The notes beneath the pieces were generated by a model. It did no database searches, was not told where the DNA came from, and saw nothing but the letters and a program-made list of their open reading frames with translations. Shown in pieces: positions 42,861-51,792 of a stretch of 64,000 bases of DNA; the first letter of the stretch is position 1; each line of letters begins with the position of its first letter. The translations under genes were made by a program, and so were the position numbers. Source of the stretch: Pedobacter rhodius (lineage in GTDB: Bacteria > Bacteroidota > Bacteroidia > Sphingobacteriales > Sphingobacteriaceae); NCBI RefSeq assembly GCF_027213645.1, contig NZ_JAPWGL010000001.1, forward strand, positions 744,001 through 808,000, read 5' to 3'.

Positions 42861-43511
42861 ATGTTTGAGGTTTTTAGTAAAGAGAATTTTCATCAGATTT
42901 GTGATAGGCTTGCGGAAAAAGATGAGGCGCTTAAGCATGTCATCAATCTGTTTGGTTACCCGCCATTCTGGTCGAGGCCAAATACTTTCGAGTCGCTTGT
43001 TCATATTATTCTGGAACAACAGGTTTCTCTGGCTTCTGCATTGGCTGCCCTGAATAAACTCAGAGCTAAAATAGTTGATATCACACCTGAAAATTTCTTG
43101 TTGCTTACAGACGAAGAGCTAAGGGCTTGCTATTTCAGTCGTCAAAAAACCATTTATGTCAGGCATCTTGCTAAAAGTATGGTTGCGGGAGAAATCGTTT
43201 TGGAATCGCTGGTTTCGAAGGATGATGCTGAAATAAGGACTTCTTTAACAAAAATTAAAGGTATAGGTAATTGGACCGTAGATATTTACCTAATTTTTAT
43301 CCTTCATCATTGTGATGTTTTTCCGTTGGGCGATTTGGCAGCGGTTAATGCATTAAAGAAAATAAAAAGGCTGGATATACGGACAGCACCAGAAATCATG
43401 TTAGAGACCATTTCTCATTGGAAGCCTTATCGTACAATTGGCACTATGCTGCTATGGCATTATTACCTTGAAGAAAGAAAGCCTTCAGCTAAATTGAAAG
43501 GCATATTTTAG
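42861..43511 (+). CDS. AlkA-type DNA-3-methyladenine glycosylase (HhH-GPD)
   Basis: A 216-residue base-excision repair glycosylase. LVHIILEQQVSLASALAALNKL marks the N-terminal helical part. The helix-hairpin-helix is in LTKIKGIGNWTVDIYLIFILHHCDVFPLGDLAAVNAL, with the catalytic Asp in the FPLGDLA position. WKPYRTIGTMLLWHYY closes the fold, as in AlkA. It removes alkylated bases. A terminator lies directly after the stop. Confidence 0.92.
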   Translation: MFEVFSKENFHQICDRLAEKDEALKHVINLFGYPPFWSRPNTFESLVHIILEQQVSLASALAALNKLRAKIVDITPENFLLLTDEELRACYFSRQKTIYVRHLAKSMVAGEIVLESLVSKDDAEIRTSLTKIKGIGNWTVDIYLIFILHHCDVFPLGDLAAVNALKKIKRLDIRTAPEIMLETISHWKPYRTIGTMLLWHYYLEERKPSAKLKGIF

Positions 43512-43514
43512 CAT

Positions 43515-43552
43515 AAAAAAAGCACTTTTGGCTTAAACCAAAAGTGCTTTTT
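43515..43552. terminator. Intrinsic terminator, probably bidirectional
   Basis: AAAAAAAGCACTTTTGG pairs with CCAAAAGTGCTTTTT around a 6-base loop. It serves the glycosylase gene (+) and possibly the small membrane protein gene (-), which ends at 43579. Confidence 0.88.
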
Positions 43553-43578
43553 CGTTTCGTAATTAGTAACGAATAACC

Positions 43579-43779
43579 CTAAATTCCTAAATCATCTTTA
43601 GCATAAGATGCCCTGGTTTCGAATTCGCTTTTATAATCTTTAGCTTTTTCCATCCATTCAGGTGCTTTGTCCTTTAAATCATCCACGACCGATTTACCTG
43701 TAATCGGATCTTTCTTTGTGATATATTTGATGCCTGCATAAATCGCAGCACCAACAATTGCTGTTTTTAATAGTCCCAT
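43579..43779 (-). CDS. Small YtxH-like protein
   Basis: A 66-residue protein: a short hydrophobic N terminus (GLLKTAIVGAAIYAGIKYI) followed by a charged helical tail (DDLKDKAPEWMEKAKDYKSEFETRASYAKDD). This resembles YtxH-type gas-vesicle-like or stress proteins, but the match is loose. It lies 66 bp downstream of the AI-2E permease gene on the same strand and may share its transcript. Confidence 0.65.
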   Translation of the reverse strand: MGLLKTAIVGAAIYAGIKYITKKDPITGKSVVDDLKDKAPEWMEKAKDYKSEFETRASYAKDDLGI

Positions 43780-43845
43780 TTTTATAATTTTTATATTAAC
43801 AGAACACCAGACCCTGTTGAATGGTTTTAATTTTTAAAGGATAAA

Positions 43846-44970
43846 TTATCCTTTTTCGATTCCGGATTTTACAGGTACAGGCTTTTTCTTTCTGAAGCTT
43901 GGGAAATTCATGGGGCTGCGGGCAGGTCGCTCATCGCCCAATAAGGCACCCCATTGTTTAAATGATTCTGTACGGTCGAAAATTACTTTTAAAACAGCTA
44001 CAATAGGTAAAGCCAGGAACATTCCCGAAATTCCGGCAATGCTTCCGCCTATAAATACACCAAGAATTGCAAACAGTGCATTTATCTTCACTTTAGAACC
44101 CACGATACGGGGCATTAAAATATTATTATCTAAAAACTGAACAAAAGCAATAACACCCAATACGGTGATAACCGGCCATAATTCCTGAGAAGAAGTTAAA
44201 GTTAACAGAACGCCTATCAGGTTTCCGATTAAGGCACCAACGTAAGGAATCAGGTTAAGGATCGCGAATACAACACCAATCAAAAGCGCATGTTTTATGC
44301 CTATCAGCATTAAAATTCCGCCCAATAAGATGGTCATATAGGTAACCTGAATAAGCAGTCCAATCAGATAACTTTTTATAATGGATTCTGTTTCATAAAT
44401 GGCTTCTTTTACTTTAGGGTGGTCGTTCGATGTAAACCACATAAAGATAAATCTTAGTAATATATCCTTATAAAAAAGCATTAAATAAATGTAAATCGGC
44501 AGTAAACCGATAAATACAAATATTCCGCTTAACGTTACCGCTGCTCCACCGGCAAGCGAAGTCCCCATATTCATTAAGTCCTCGCTTTTATCCTGAATAA
44601 AAGCCTTTTGCTGTTTATCGTCATAATGTGTTATCCGGCTTATCCAATCGCTTAACGAATTTATATGTTGTGTTACATTGTTTTTTATCTGTGGAAAATC
44701 TTTAACCAGCATGCCAATCTGATTGGAAAAGAACCAGACAATCAAGGCGACAAAAAGTGCAACCAGTAAAATTGCAAGGATGATGGACAAGGTTTCCGGC
44801 ACCTTTCTTTTTTTCAGAAACCGGTAAACCGGAAGCAACACAATACTGATGAAAAATGCCATTAAGAGCGGCATGATGATATCTCGGCCAATAACGATTA
44901 CGGTTACAAGGGCAATTAGTCCAAGTAATTCAATAGATCTTTTTACGGTGAGGGGTAAATTATTAATCAT
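43846..44970 (-). CDS. AI-2E family transporter (paralogue 1)
   Basis: A 374-residue permease of the AI-2E/PF01594 family. About eight membrane helices are seen: LLGLIALVTVIVIGRDIIMPLLMAFFISIVLLPVY at the start, a central hydrophilic region (KQQKAFIQDKSEDLMN), then the conserved GVVFAILNLIPYVGALIGNLIGVLLTL and FVQFLDNNILMPRIVGSKVKINALFAILGVFIGG. Substrates vary in the family (export of AI-2 or antiport of ions) and are not known here. A second copy lies at 54597-55697. Confidence 0.9.
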   Translation of the reverse strand: MINNLPLTVKRSIELLGLIALVTVIVIGRDIIMPLLMAFFISIVLLPVYRFLKKRKVPETLSIILAILLVALFVALIVWFFSNQIGMLVKDFPQIKNNVTQHINSLSDWISRITHYDDKQQKAFIQDKSEDLMNMGTSLAGGAAVTLSGIFVFIGLLPIYIYLMLFYKDILLRFIFMWFTSNDHPKVKEAIYETESIIKSYLIGLLIQVTYMTILLGGILMLIGIKHALLIGVVFAILNLIPYVGALIGNLIGVLLTLTSSQELWPVITVLGVIAFVQFLDNNILMPRIVGSKVKINALFAILGVFIGGSIAGISGMFLALPIVAVLKVIFDRTESFKQWGALLGDERPARSPMNFPSFRKKKPVPVKSGIEKG

Positions 44971-45412
44971 AGTTTTCCGGTTTTCAGATTAAACATGCTT
45001 CAGCCGTAAATGTTTTAGGAATGAAGTAAAATTGGTAAACCCCATCCGCCCAACTGCACCTTCGTTCTTGAATAGGAAGGTCCAAGAGCGGGGGATAAGC
45101 GCCCTCCTTCATTTCAAGGAGGGGTTGAGGCAATTCATTAACTTAAGCATTAATGTTGTCAGTCTGAGTTTGTCGAAGACCATTTAATGAAAAAATAAAA
45201 AATATTTGTTTTCCGACAGGCTCAGGATGACCGTATTTTTATGTTTTTTTGCTTAAGTTAGTGACATTGGAGGCGGTTCTTTCCTTTATTTTCTCTAAAC
45301 CTCCATCCACCTGCCGGCACGTTTCTCAAAGGAGAAGGATTCAAGAGCAGGATTTAACAAAGGGCATGACAAAAAATTACCTCGTACTAGTAATATACCG
45401 GGGGATTAACTT
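44971..45412. repeat. Repeat-rich intergenic region between AI-2E and mnmE genes
   Basis: No gene is convincing in this stretch. It holds a GC-rich block (45036-45135, CCTCCTTCATTTCAAGGAGGGG can form a hairpin), an inverted-repeat element with arms 45158-45177 (GTCAGTCTGAGTTTGTCGAA) and 45211-45231 that belongs to the same family as 35162-35218, and a second GC-rich part (45297-45355, CTCCATCCACCTGCC...CTCAAAGGAGAAGG). These look like scattered intergenic repeats. Confidence 0.55.
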
Positions 45413-45420
45413 TATTTTTG
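45413..45420 (+). promoter_or_regulatory. -7 promoter element of mnmE
   Basis: TATTTTTG, a perfect TAnnTTTG box, ends 19 bp before the mnmE ATG. No clear -33 TTTG. Confidence 0.5.
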
Positions 45421-45439
45421 CGCTTTCGACAACATCAAC

Positions 45440-46798
45440 ATGAACAATCAGGATACTATTATTGCTTTGTCTACGCCTCCGGGCTCGGGTGCTATTGGCG
45501 TTATCCGCCTTTCCGGACCGGATGCAATTACTCTAACCAACTCAGTTTTTGCGGGTAAGGATTTAGAAAAGCAGGCTTCGCATACTTTACATTTCGGATT
45601 GATAAAGGATGGCGAACAAATTGTTGACGAAGTTGTCGCAGGATTATTTGTTGCGCCAAAATCTTATACTAAAGAAAACGTGGTGGAAATATCCTGTCAT
45701 GGTTCAAATTACATCATTCAGCAAGTTATTAATTTATTAATCAGCAAAGGGGCAAGGTCAGCTAAACCCGGTGAATTTACCTTACGTGCTTTTTTAAACG
45801 GTGCTTTTGATTTGAGTCAGGCCGAAGCGGTTGCCGATTTAATTGCTTCTAACTCTAAAGCTTCGCATGATGTAGCCATGCAGCAAATGCGTGGTGGTTT
45901 TGCCAACGAGTTAAAAGCGCTGCGGGAGCAGCTGATTCATTTTGCCTCGATGATTGAACTGGAACTGGATTTTGCAGAAGAAGACGTCGAATTTGCAAAC
46001 CGGGAACAATTGCGAAACCTGGTGACTAAAATTAACCGGGTGCTGAATCGCCTGATTTCATCTTTCGAACTGGGTAATGTAATCAAAAATGGTGTGCCGG
46101 TTGTAATCGCAGGTAAGCCTAACGTAGGTAAATCGACCTTACTCAATGCTTTATTGAATGAGGAACGGGCAATCGTTTCTGACATCGCCGGAACCACCCG
46201 CGATACGATTGAAGATGAACTAACCATTGGTGGCATTGTTTTCCGTTTTATTGATACGGCAGGGATTCGCGATACCGCTGACGTAATTGAAGCCCTGGGG
46301 GTAGAGCGTACGCTGGAGAAAATGAAGCTGGCAAAGCTGATTATATACATGGCCGATGCAGCCCAAAGTACAAGCGAAATTGAAGAACAGGTGAGGGGTT
46401 TGGCAAAGCTCGACATTCCATACCTGATTTTATTGAACAAAGCGGATTTACTATCACCGGATAAACGCAATGCCTTTGCGAAATTGAATGTCGTTTTTAT
46501 CTCTGCAAAGGAAAAACTGGGCATTGATGAATTGAAGGAAACGCTTTTAGAACAGGTTAACCTGCACCACATCAACACCAGCGAAACCCTGGTTACGAAC
46601 ATCCGGCATGTGGAAGCATTGAAGCAAACTGAAAACGCCTTAAAGCGTGTACTGGATAACGTTGACAATCCGGTTACTTCCGATTTCCTGGCTATGGATA
46701 TTAAGCAAGCGCTCCATTACCTGGGCGAAATTACCGGAACGGTAACAACTGATGATTTGCTTGAGAATATTTTTACGAAGTTTTGTATCGGGAAGTAA
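45440..46798 (+). CDS. mnmE: tRNA modification GTPase MnmE
   Basis: A 452-residue GTPase that works with MnmG to modify wobble U34 of tRNAs. The N-terminal folate-binding domain reads IALSTPPGSGAIGVIRLSGPDA. The helical domain contains the G domain: GKPNVGKSTLLNALLNEERAIVSDIAGTTRDTIEDE (P-loop and switch), DTAGIRDT (G3), LLNKADL (G4). The C terminus IFTKFCIGK carries the catalytic Cys. It stands alone with its own -7 box 20-27 bp upstream. Confidence 0.97.
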   Translation: MNNQDTIIALSTPPGSGAIGVIRLSGPDAITLTNSVFAGKDLEKQASHTLHFGLIKDGEQIVDEVVAGLFVAPKSYTKENVVEISCHGSNYIIQQVINLLISKGARSAKPGEFTLRAFLNGAFDLSQAEAVADLIASNSKASHDVAMQQMRGGFANELKALREQLIHFASMIELELDFAEEDVEFANREQLRNLVTKINRVLNRLISSFELGNVIKNGVPVVIAGKPNVGKSTLLNALLNEERAIVSDIAGTTRDTIEDELTIGGIVFRFIDTAGIRDTADVIEALGVERTLEKMKLAKLIIYMADAAQSTSEIEEQVRGLAKLDIPYLILLNKADLLSPDKRNAFAKLNVVFISAKEKLGIDELKETLLEQVNLHHINTSETLVTNIRHVEALKQTENALKRVLDNVDNPVTSDFLAMDIKQALHYLGEITGTVTTDDLLENIFTKFCIGK

Positions 46799-46874
46799 CT
46801 TAATTTATTCATTGTATTGATTATTTTCCTTGCCGTCTATAATCAATAAAATAAGGCTGTTACAGGCCTTCAAA

Positions 46875-47096
46875 TTACTCCATCTTTTTCTCGCCACCCG
46901 GCATTCTCGGTGCATTCGTAGTACTATCTGGAAAACCCTTTGTATTAACACTGTCTTTACCGGTCGTATCAACCGTTGCTTTATTGGTATCTGTATACTG
47001 GTACATGCTGTCTGCATTTTCTTTATCGGCTTTATTGCCCGAGCAGCCAAAGGTTGCTGAAGCCGCCAGGGCCATAACGATTATTATTTTTCTCAT
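46875..47096 (-). CDS. Small lipoprotein
   Basis: A 73-residue protein with a lipoprotein signal (IIIVMALAASATFGCSGNK, lipid Cys at 18). The mature part is short, polar and rich in Thr, Asp and Lys (TDTNKATVDTTGKDSVNTKGFPD), ending GGEKKME. It is probably a disordered outer-membrane-attached peptide; function unknown. Two other frames overlap this region but lack a signal peptide and are rejected. Confidence 0.72.
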   Translation of the reverse strand: MRKIIIVMALAASATFGCSGNKADKENADSMYQYTDTNKATVDTTGKDSVNTKGFPDSTTNAPRMPGGEKKME

Positions 47097-47407
47097 GTTG
47101 TGTCAGTTTTATAGTTATAATCTTTTTTTTAAATAATTGTTTGAATTATTAACTATCCGGCAAGATATTTAGTAAATTAGATAGGTAATTCAATTCCTGA
47201 ATTGTTTAAAATTGAATTATTCGAAAAGGCCTTAAACAAATAGTTTTTTAAAATTTTGAGTTCCTGTATTTCCTGATTAAATAGATAAGTGATTGATTTC
47301 ATATTTTTTACGAAAAAAGTACTTTTCCAGTATTGTAAATAAATCACGAAGGTTTAGCCCGGAGCGTCTCAGTTAATGCTTTAAGATCTCACAATAAAAT
47401 TTCAGAC

Positions 47408-47620
47408 ATGAGAACAGGTATTATTTTATCTATAAATCGGGTTGCAGGCGTGGGTATTCTGAAAGATTTTAACAATCAAACCATCAGGTTTTATGTGGAA
47501 GATTCAGAGAAAAACATTTGCAGGGGAGATACGGTAAACTTCGATATTTTTTTTAAACAACGTGGTTTGGTCGCAGTTAATATCCGGAAATGTATCATGA
47601 ATGACAATATTGATGTTTAG
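47408..47620 (+). CDS. Cold-shock-domain-like small protein
   Basis: A 70-residue protein whose whole length fits one OB fold: TGIILSINRVAGVGILKDFNNQTIRFYVEDSEKNICRGDTVNFDIFFKQRGLVAVNI. The order G-I-(GVG)-I-D-F-V-GD-V-F-AVNI follows the cold-shock domain plan, but the RNP motifs with aromatic residues are weak. It may bind nucleic acid. The 311-bp spacer upstream (47097-47407) has no gene; no clear promoter was found in it, so a long 5' leader is possible. Confidence 0.6.
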   Translation: MRTGIILSINRVAGVGILKDFNNQTIRFYVEDSEKNICRGDTVNFDIFFKQRGLVAVNIRKCIMNDNIDV

Positions 47621-47690
47621 TTCTCAATTACGACTTCATTTATATTGATGTTCTGAGTTGCTTCGTTATTCTTCCTCGCAAGGAGAGCGT

Positions 47691-48743
47691 TTATTTTGGT
47701 TTCTGGCCGGCACGTCTTACGTTAACAAGTTTAGACATCAAATCGAACCAAAATGGTGCGCCCATCGAAATTCCTGCTGCGCCAATGAGTAATCCGGTTA
47801 TCATTAACAAGAAATCGACCGGGGTTTTGTTTACGGTTTTTCCTGTAACGGGATCTATTTTTTTAAAGGGTTGGCATTCCCAGTTAAAGGGTAAATCCTT
47901 GCTCCGGATTTCTTCCAGGTATTCTTTTTTTATGGAGTTGAGCTTATCCTCATAGGCAATGGCTAGTTTTAATTGTTCCGCTTCTTTTTCCTTTTTTAAG
48001 GTTTCTTTTATCGTAGGGCTGGTGGTTGAGTCGGCCAGTTTATCGGCATATTTTTTATTCAGGGCAGTTGTATCGCTCACATAATTGGTGTTATACAGGG
48101 TAGCCGTTGTGCCGGCACTGGTCACTTTTCGTTCTGCGATTTCGTTTAATGAAATGCGAAGGGCAGAATTGGTAAAAATCTCCTGAGTAATGGCGATCAT
48201 ATTGAGGTTAAAAACCAAGGCAACGCCTATGGCAATTAGCCGGGTTATCCATGTATTGTTATTTTTATACCAACCGGAAACCCGCTCCATGTATTCATTA
48301 AACCATTTTTCGATTTCAAGTTGCAGGGTTTGGATGTTATTTGAATTTGCATAGATGCTGCTCAATATGGTTTCGAGATTTGGGTTTGTGGTTTTAAGGT
48401 TTTGCAATCCGGCCTGGAACCCGGCAAAGGTAGGTCCCGTATTTATGCCAGCCTGTTTACAAACTAAATCAATAATAGCCATGGAAAAATTAGCCGCCGG
48501 GATATAGGAAGTAAGGCTTTTAGTCGTTTTATTCAGGGTTTCTATCTGGGGGTGACTGAGCAGTGAGGTGGTAAAGGCTGTTAGGCCGCCTTTAGCCTCG
48601 ATTAGCTGCTGAATTGATTTTTTCAGCAGCTTGCCTCTCAATTGCAGGTTAATGGCGATTAATTCCTGAAAGATATAGGCTACGGTACTGAATACAAAAA
48701 AGATAAGGGCAATGGCAATACCTGTTTCTAAATAGTTGTTCAT
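47691..48743 (-). CDS. Multi-pass membrane protein of unknown function
   Basis: A 350-residue protein with three membrane regions: N-terminal (TGIAIALIFFVFSTVAYIFQELIAI), central (WITRLIAIGVALVFNLNMIAI) and C-terminal (FLLMITGLLIGAAGISMGAPFWFDLMS). Between the last two is a long charged, helical, probably coiled-coil region (KYADKLADSTTSPTIKETLKKEKEAEQLKLAIAYEDKL). I do not recognise a family. Directly upstream on the same strand is a relic of a peptidoglycan-binding domain, so the pair may once have been an operon. Confidence 0.75.
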   Translation of the reverse strand: MNNYLETGIAIALIFFVFSTVAYIFQELIAINLQLRGKLLKKSIQQLIEAKGGLTAFTTSLLSHPQIETLNKTTKSLTSYIPAANFSMAIIDLVCKQAGINTGPTFAGFQAGLQNLKTTNPNLETILSSIYANSNNIQTLQLEIEKWFNEYMERVSGWYKNNNTWITRLIAIGVALVFNLNMIAITQEIFTNSALRISLNEIAERKVTSAGTTATLYNTNYVSDTTALNKKYADKLADSTTSPTIKETLKKEKEAEQLKLAIAYEDKLNSIKKEYLEEIRSKDLPFNWECQPFKKIDPVTGKTVNKTPVDFLLMITGLLIGAAGISMGAPFWFDLMSKLVNVRRAGQKPK

Positions 48744-48782
48744 ATTTAATTGCTTAATAGAAATTAATGCATGTTAAAAGTT

Positions 48783-48959
48783 TTAGTTAAGCTCAGCGAG
48801 TGTAATTGGTCCGGCCACGCCATCTACTACTTCTTTTCCAAAAGCACTTTGCTGGACATTGATTACAGCTTTATGTGTTCTGTCGCCAAAATCACCATCA
48901 TAAATTATTTTGAGGTAAAAAAAGTTTACCGGGCTTAAGTAATTGTTGGTTAATGCAAT
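48783..48959 (-). pseudogene. Relic of a peptidoglycan-binding domain gene (C-terminal part)
   Basis: The minus-strand frame ending at 48783 reads a clear domain end: DGDFGDRTHKAVINVQQ, then VVDGVAGPITLAELN, stop. This is the GxFGxxTxxAV...DGxxGPxT pattern of PG_binding_1/3 domains as found in GH108-type muramidases and related lysins. It opens after a stop at 48960-48962 and has no start codon. The 584-bp gap (48744-49327) also has a second open stretch on the same strand at 49102-49218 (ELFEKNASIKIPEGARITIYV, stop) that may be another piece. No intact gene remains. Confidence 0.6.
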
Positions 48960-49327
48960 TTAAAGATTCGGAAAGGCGTATAAAATACTTAGTTTTAAGT
49001 ATTTTTAACAGAAAAGGATTGTTTGTTAATTAGCTTTAGTTTGGTAAAACCTTAATCTCTTTGTCTGGATAGCATGGTAGAAACCTATATTTTTTGCGGA
49101 TTTATACGTAAATGGTTATTCTTGCGCCTTCGGGAATTTTAATGCTGGCATTCTTTTCAAATAGCTCGTCCGTTAACGATGTAATATTTGTGTTCGCATC
49201 CCTTTGGTTAATATGAATTTAACATAGGGTGATTACATTTGAATGTAGTTCGATAGAAAATGACGGGTGTTTATTACAGGTGTCCTGAAATCGTGCTTCA
49301 AACCAATTCACAATATAAATATTTACC

Positions 49328-51766
49328 ATGATAAAGTATCTTTTTACTTTAATAGCGACATGCCTGATGCATAATGCGTTTGCACAATGGCCGGGTACAA
49401 TTAAAGAAACCAAACAGATTTTGTTACCCAATGGGTGGAAGCTTAGTCCGGCTGGGCATTCCGTTCAGCTTGGCGATTTGCCGCTGAATATGCAGCCGAG
49501 TTCATCGGGAAAATATATTGCGGTTACGAATAACGGACAAAGCACACAATCTGTTCAACTTATTGATACACGTACGGAACAAATCCTGGATGAGAAAATC
49601 TTAAAAAAATCCTGGTATGGACTGGCTTTCAGTAAAGATGAAAAACACCTTTATGTATCCGGTGGGAATGATAATATCATTATCAATTTTAAAATTACAG
49701 CAAATAAACTCGCAGCAAGTGATACGATAAAACTGGGCGAAGTTTGGCCGAAAGGTAAAATCAGTCCTGCGGGAATTGCAGTGAATAAGGCAAATAATAA
49801 ACTTTTCACGGTAACAAAGGAGGATAGCAGTCTTTACGTGATTGATCCGATAGAAAAAAGAATTATAAAAAAGATTCAGCTTCCGGCAATTGCTTACAGT
49901 TGTGTACTTTCTCCCGATGAAAATCAATTATATGTATCGCTCTGGGGCGGGCGTGCAGTTGCAATTATAAATTTAGCAGAAGAGAAAATAGGCAGTCTTA
50001 TACCGGTAGGCGATCATCCGAACGAACTGTTGTTAAATAAGAAAGGTACTTGCCTTTTTGTTGCAAATGCGAATGATAACACGGTTTCGGTTATCAATAC
50101 CACTACTAATAAGGTTATTGAAACCATTGCCACAACCTTATATGCCACGCAATTAACAGGTTCCACAACAAACGGGCTTGCCTTGAGCACCAATGAGAAA
50201 ACCTTATACATCGCCAATGCAGATAACAATTGCCTGGCTGTTTTCGATGTAAGTACCCCGGGAACCAGCCAGAGCCAGGGTTTTATTCCGGTAGGCTGGT
50301 ATCCGACCAGCGTGAAGGTAGCCGGTTCTAAAATATTAGTTACGAATGGGAAGGGCAATACGTCTATGGCCAACCCACAGGGGCCGCAACCGATATCAAA
50401 AGCGGATAACAGCGGCTACCAGATGGGCAGTACCGCAAATAATAGATTACAATATATTGCCGGATTGTTTAAGGGAACCCTATCTTTTATTGATGTACCC
50501 AAACCGGAGCAATTAAAAACATATACCAGCCAGGTTTATGCCAATACACCGTTTACCGATAAACGAACGGTAACTGCCGATGGTGAGGAGGGCAACCCGA
50601 TTCCCAGGAAGCAGGGTGAAAAATCGCCGATAAAGCATGTGTTTTATATCATTAAGGAGAACAGAACTTACGACCAGGTACTCGGCGATGTAGCTAAGGG
50701 TAACGGCGATTCTACTTTAACGCTTTTCGGTAAAAAGATTACACCTAACCAGCATGCTTTTGCTGAAAATTATGTGTTGCTTGATAATTTTTATGTTGAT
50801 GCGGAGGTAAGTGCCGACGGGCACAACTGGAGTATGGCCGCATATGCGACTGATGTAGTGGAGAAAACCTGGCCAACAAGTTATGGTTCACGGGGTGGAA
50901 CAACTAATTATGAAGGTGGACGACCGGTGACCTATCCTAAGGATGGTTTTATCTGGGATTATTGCCAGCGGGCAGGAATTTCTTACCGCAGTTATGGCGA
51001 ATTCGGCGATTATGGCAAGGCGAATATTAAATCGTTACAAGGGCATATGTGTCCGAATTCACCGGGTTTTGATATGGATATTCCAGATCAGGTTCGGGCA
51101 GATGCCTGGATAAATGATTTTGATTCCTTATTGGTTGTGAACGCTGTTCCGCAATTCAGCACGTTAAGGGTATCTAACGATCATACCAGCGGACAGAAAA
51201 AAGGGAAAGTTTCACCACAATCGGCTGTTGCGGATAATGATTTAGCCGTTGGACGGATATTAGACAAACTTTCTCACAGCCCGATATGGAAAGAATCGGT
51301 GGTATTTATTCTGGAAGATGATGCCCAGAACGGCCCTGACCATGTTGATGCGCACCGTTCGCCCGCCTATGTTGTAGGGCCTTATGTAAAAAGAAATGCT
51401 GCCATACACACGATGTATTCTACTTCTGGTTTTCTGCGAACAATGGAACTGATTTTAGGCTTACCGCCAATGAGTCAATATGATGCTGCGGCAATTCCGT
51501 TATTTGAATGTTTTACGAACAAGCCCGATTTTACACCTTATAACGTGATTAAGCCTTCAATAAACCTGAATAACCGAAATGTAGCGGTTAATGAAAGCAG
51601 TAAGCGTTCGGAACTTTTTAATTTTGCAAAGGAAGATTCGGCACCTGATTTAGATTTGAATGAAGTGGTCTGGAAATCGGTTAAGGGTGAAAATTCAATT
51701 ATGCCAGCTCCAAAAAGAAGCGCTTTTGTGATACTGGAGAAGAAGAAAAAGGATGATGACGATTAG
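49328..51766 (+). CDS. YncE-like beta-propeller fused to an alkaline phosphatase-family phosphoesterase
   Basis: An 812-residue exported fusion. After the signal peptide (IKYLFTLIATCLMHNAFAQ) comes a seven-blade YncE/40-residue-repeat propeller (about 25-390: KYIAVTNNGQSTQSVQLIDTRTEQ, CLFVANANDNTVSVINTTTNKVI, and similar repeats). A phosphoesterase domain of PF04185 type follows (about 425-745: IKHVFYIIKENRTYDQVLGDV, ADGHNWSMAAYATD, FILEDDAQNGPDHVDAHRSPAYVVGPYVK). The metal-binding Asp/His/Glu residues of that superfamily are present. The substrate is unknown. It is 26 bp upstream of the Tat-type phosphoesterase gene and probably cotranscribed. Confidence 0.92.
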   Translation: MIKYLFTLIATCLMHNAFAQWPGTIKETKQILLPNGWKLSPAGHSVQLGDLPLNMQPSSSGKYIAVTNNGQSTQSVQLIDTRTEQILDEKILKKSWYGLAFSKDEKHLYVSGGNDNIIINFKITANKLAASDTIKLGEVWPKGKISPAGIAVNKANNKLFTVTKEDSSLYVIDPIEKRIIKKIQLPAIAYSCVLSPDENQLYVSLWGGRAVAIINLAEEKIGSLIPVGDHPNELLLNKKGTCLFVANANDNTVSVINTTTNKVIETIATTLYATQLTGSTTNGLALSTNEKTLYIANADNNCLAVFDVSTPGTSQSQGFIPVGWYPTSVKVAGSKILVTNGKGNTSMANPQGPQPISKADNSGYQMGSTANNRLQYIAGLFKGTLSFIDVPKPEQLKTYTSQVYANTPFTDKRTVTADGEEGNPIPRKQGEKSPIKHVFYIIKENRTYDQVLGDVAKGNGDSTLTLFGKKITPNQHAFAENYVLLDNFYVDAEVSADGHNWSMAAYATDVVEKTWPTSYGSRGGTTNYEGGRPVTYPKDGFIWDYCQRAGISYRSYGEFGDYGKANIKSLQGHMCPNSPGFDMDIPDQVRADAWINDFDSLLVVNAVPQFSTLRVSNDHTSGQKKGKVSPQSAVADNDLAVGRILDKLSHSPIWKESVVFILEDDAQNGPDHVDAHRSPAYVVGPYVKRNAAIHTMYSTSGFLRTMELILGLPPMSQYDAAAIPLFECFTNKPDFTPYNVIKPSINLNNRNVAVNESSKRSELFNFAKEDSAPDLDLNEVVWKSVKGENSIMPAPKRSAFVILEKKKKDDDD

Positions 51767-51792
51767 TCTTATTAAATTATAAAAAAATACGT

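Noticed and set aside
42859-42866. TATGTTTG as a promoter -7 box
   Set aside because: It contains the glycosylase ATG itself; a promoter here would place transcription start inside the gene, and conserved protein sequence follows the ATG directly. Taken as chance.
45249-45443. 64-codon ORF ahead of mnmE
   Set aside because: It covers repeat-rich intergenic DNA and overlaps the mnmE start; the peptide has no recognisable features.
46805-47050. Alternative ORFs over the small lipoprotein gene
   Set aside because: Frames on both strands overlap here, but only 46875-47096 has a lipoprotein signal and a plausible mature peptide.
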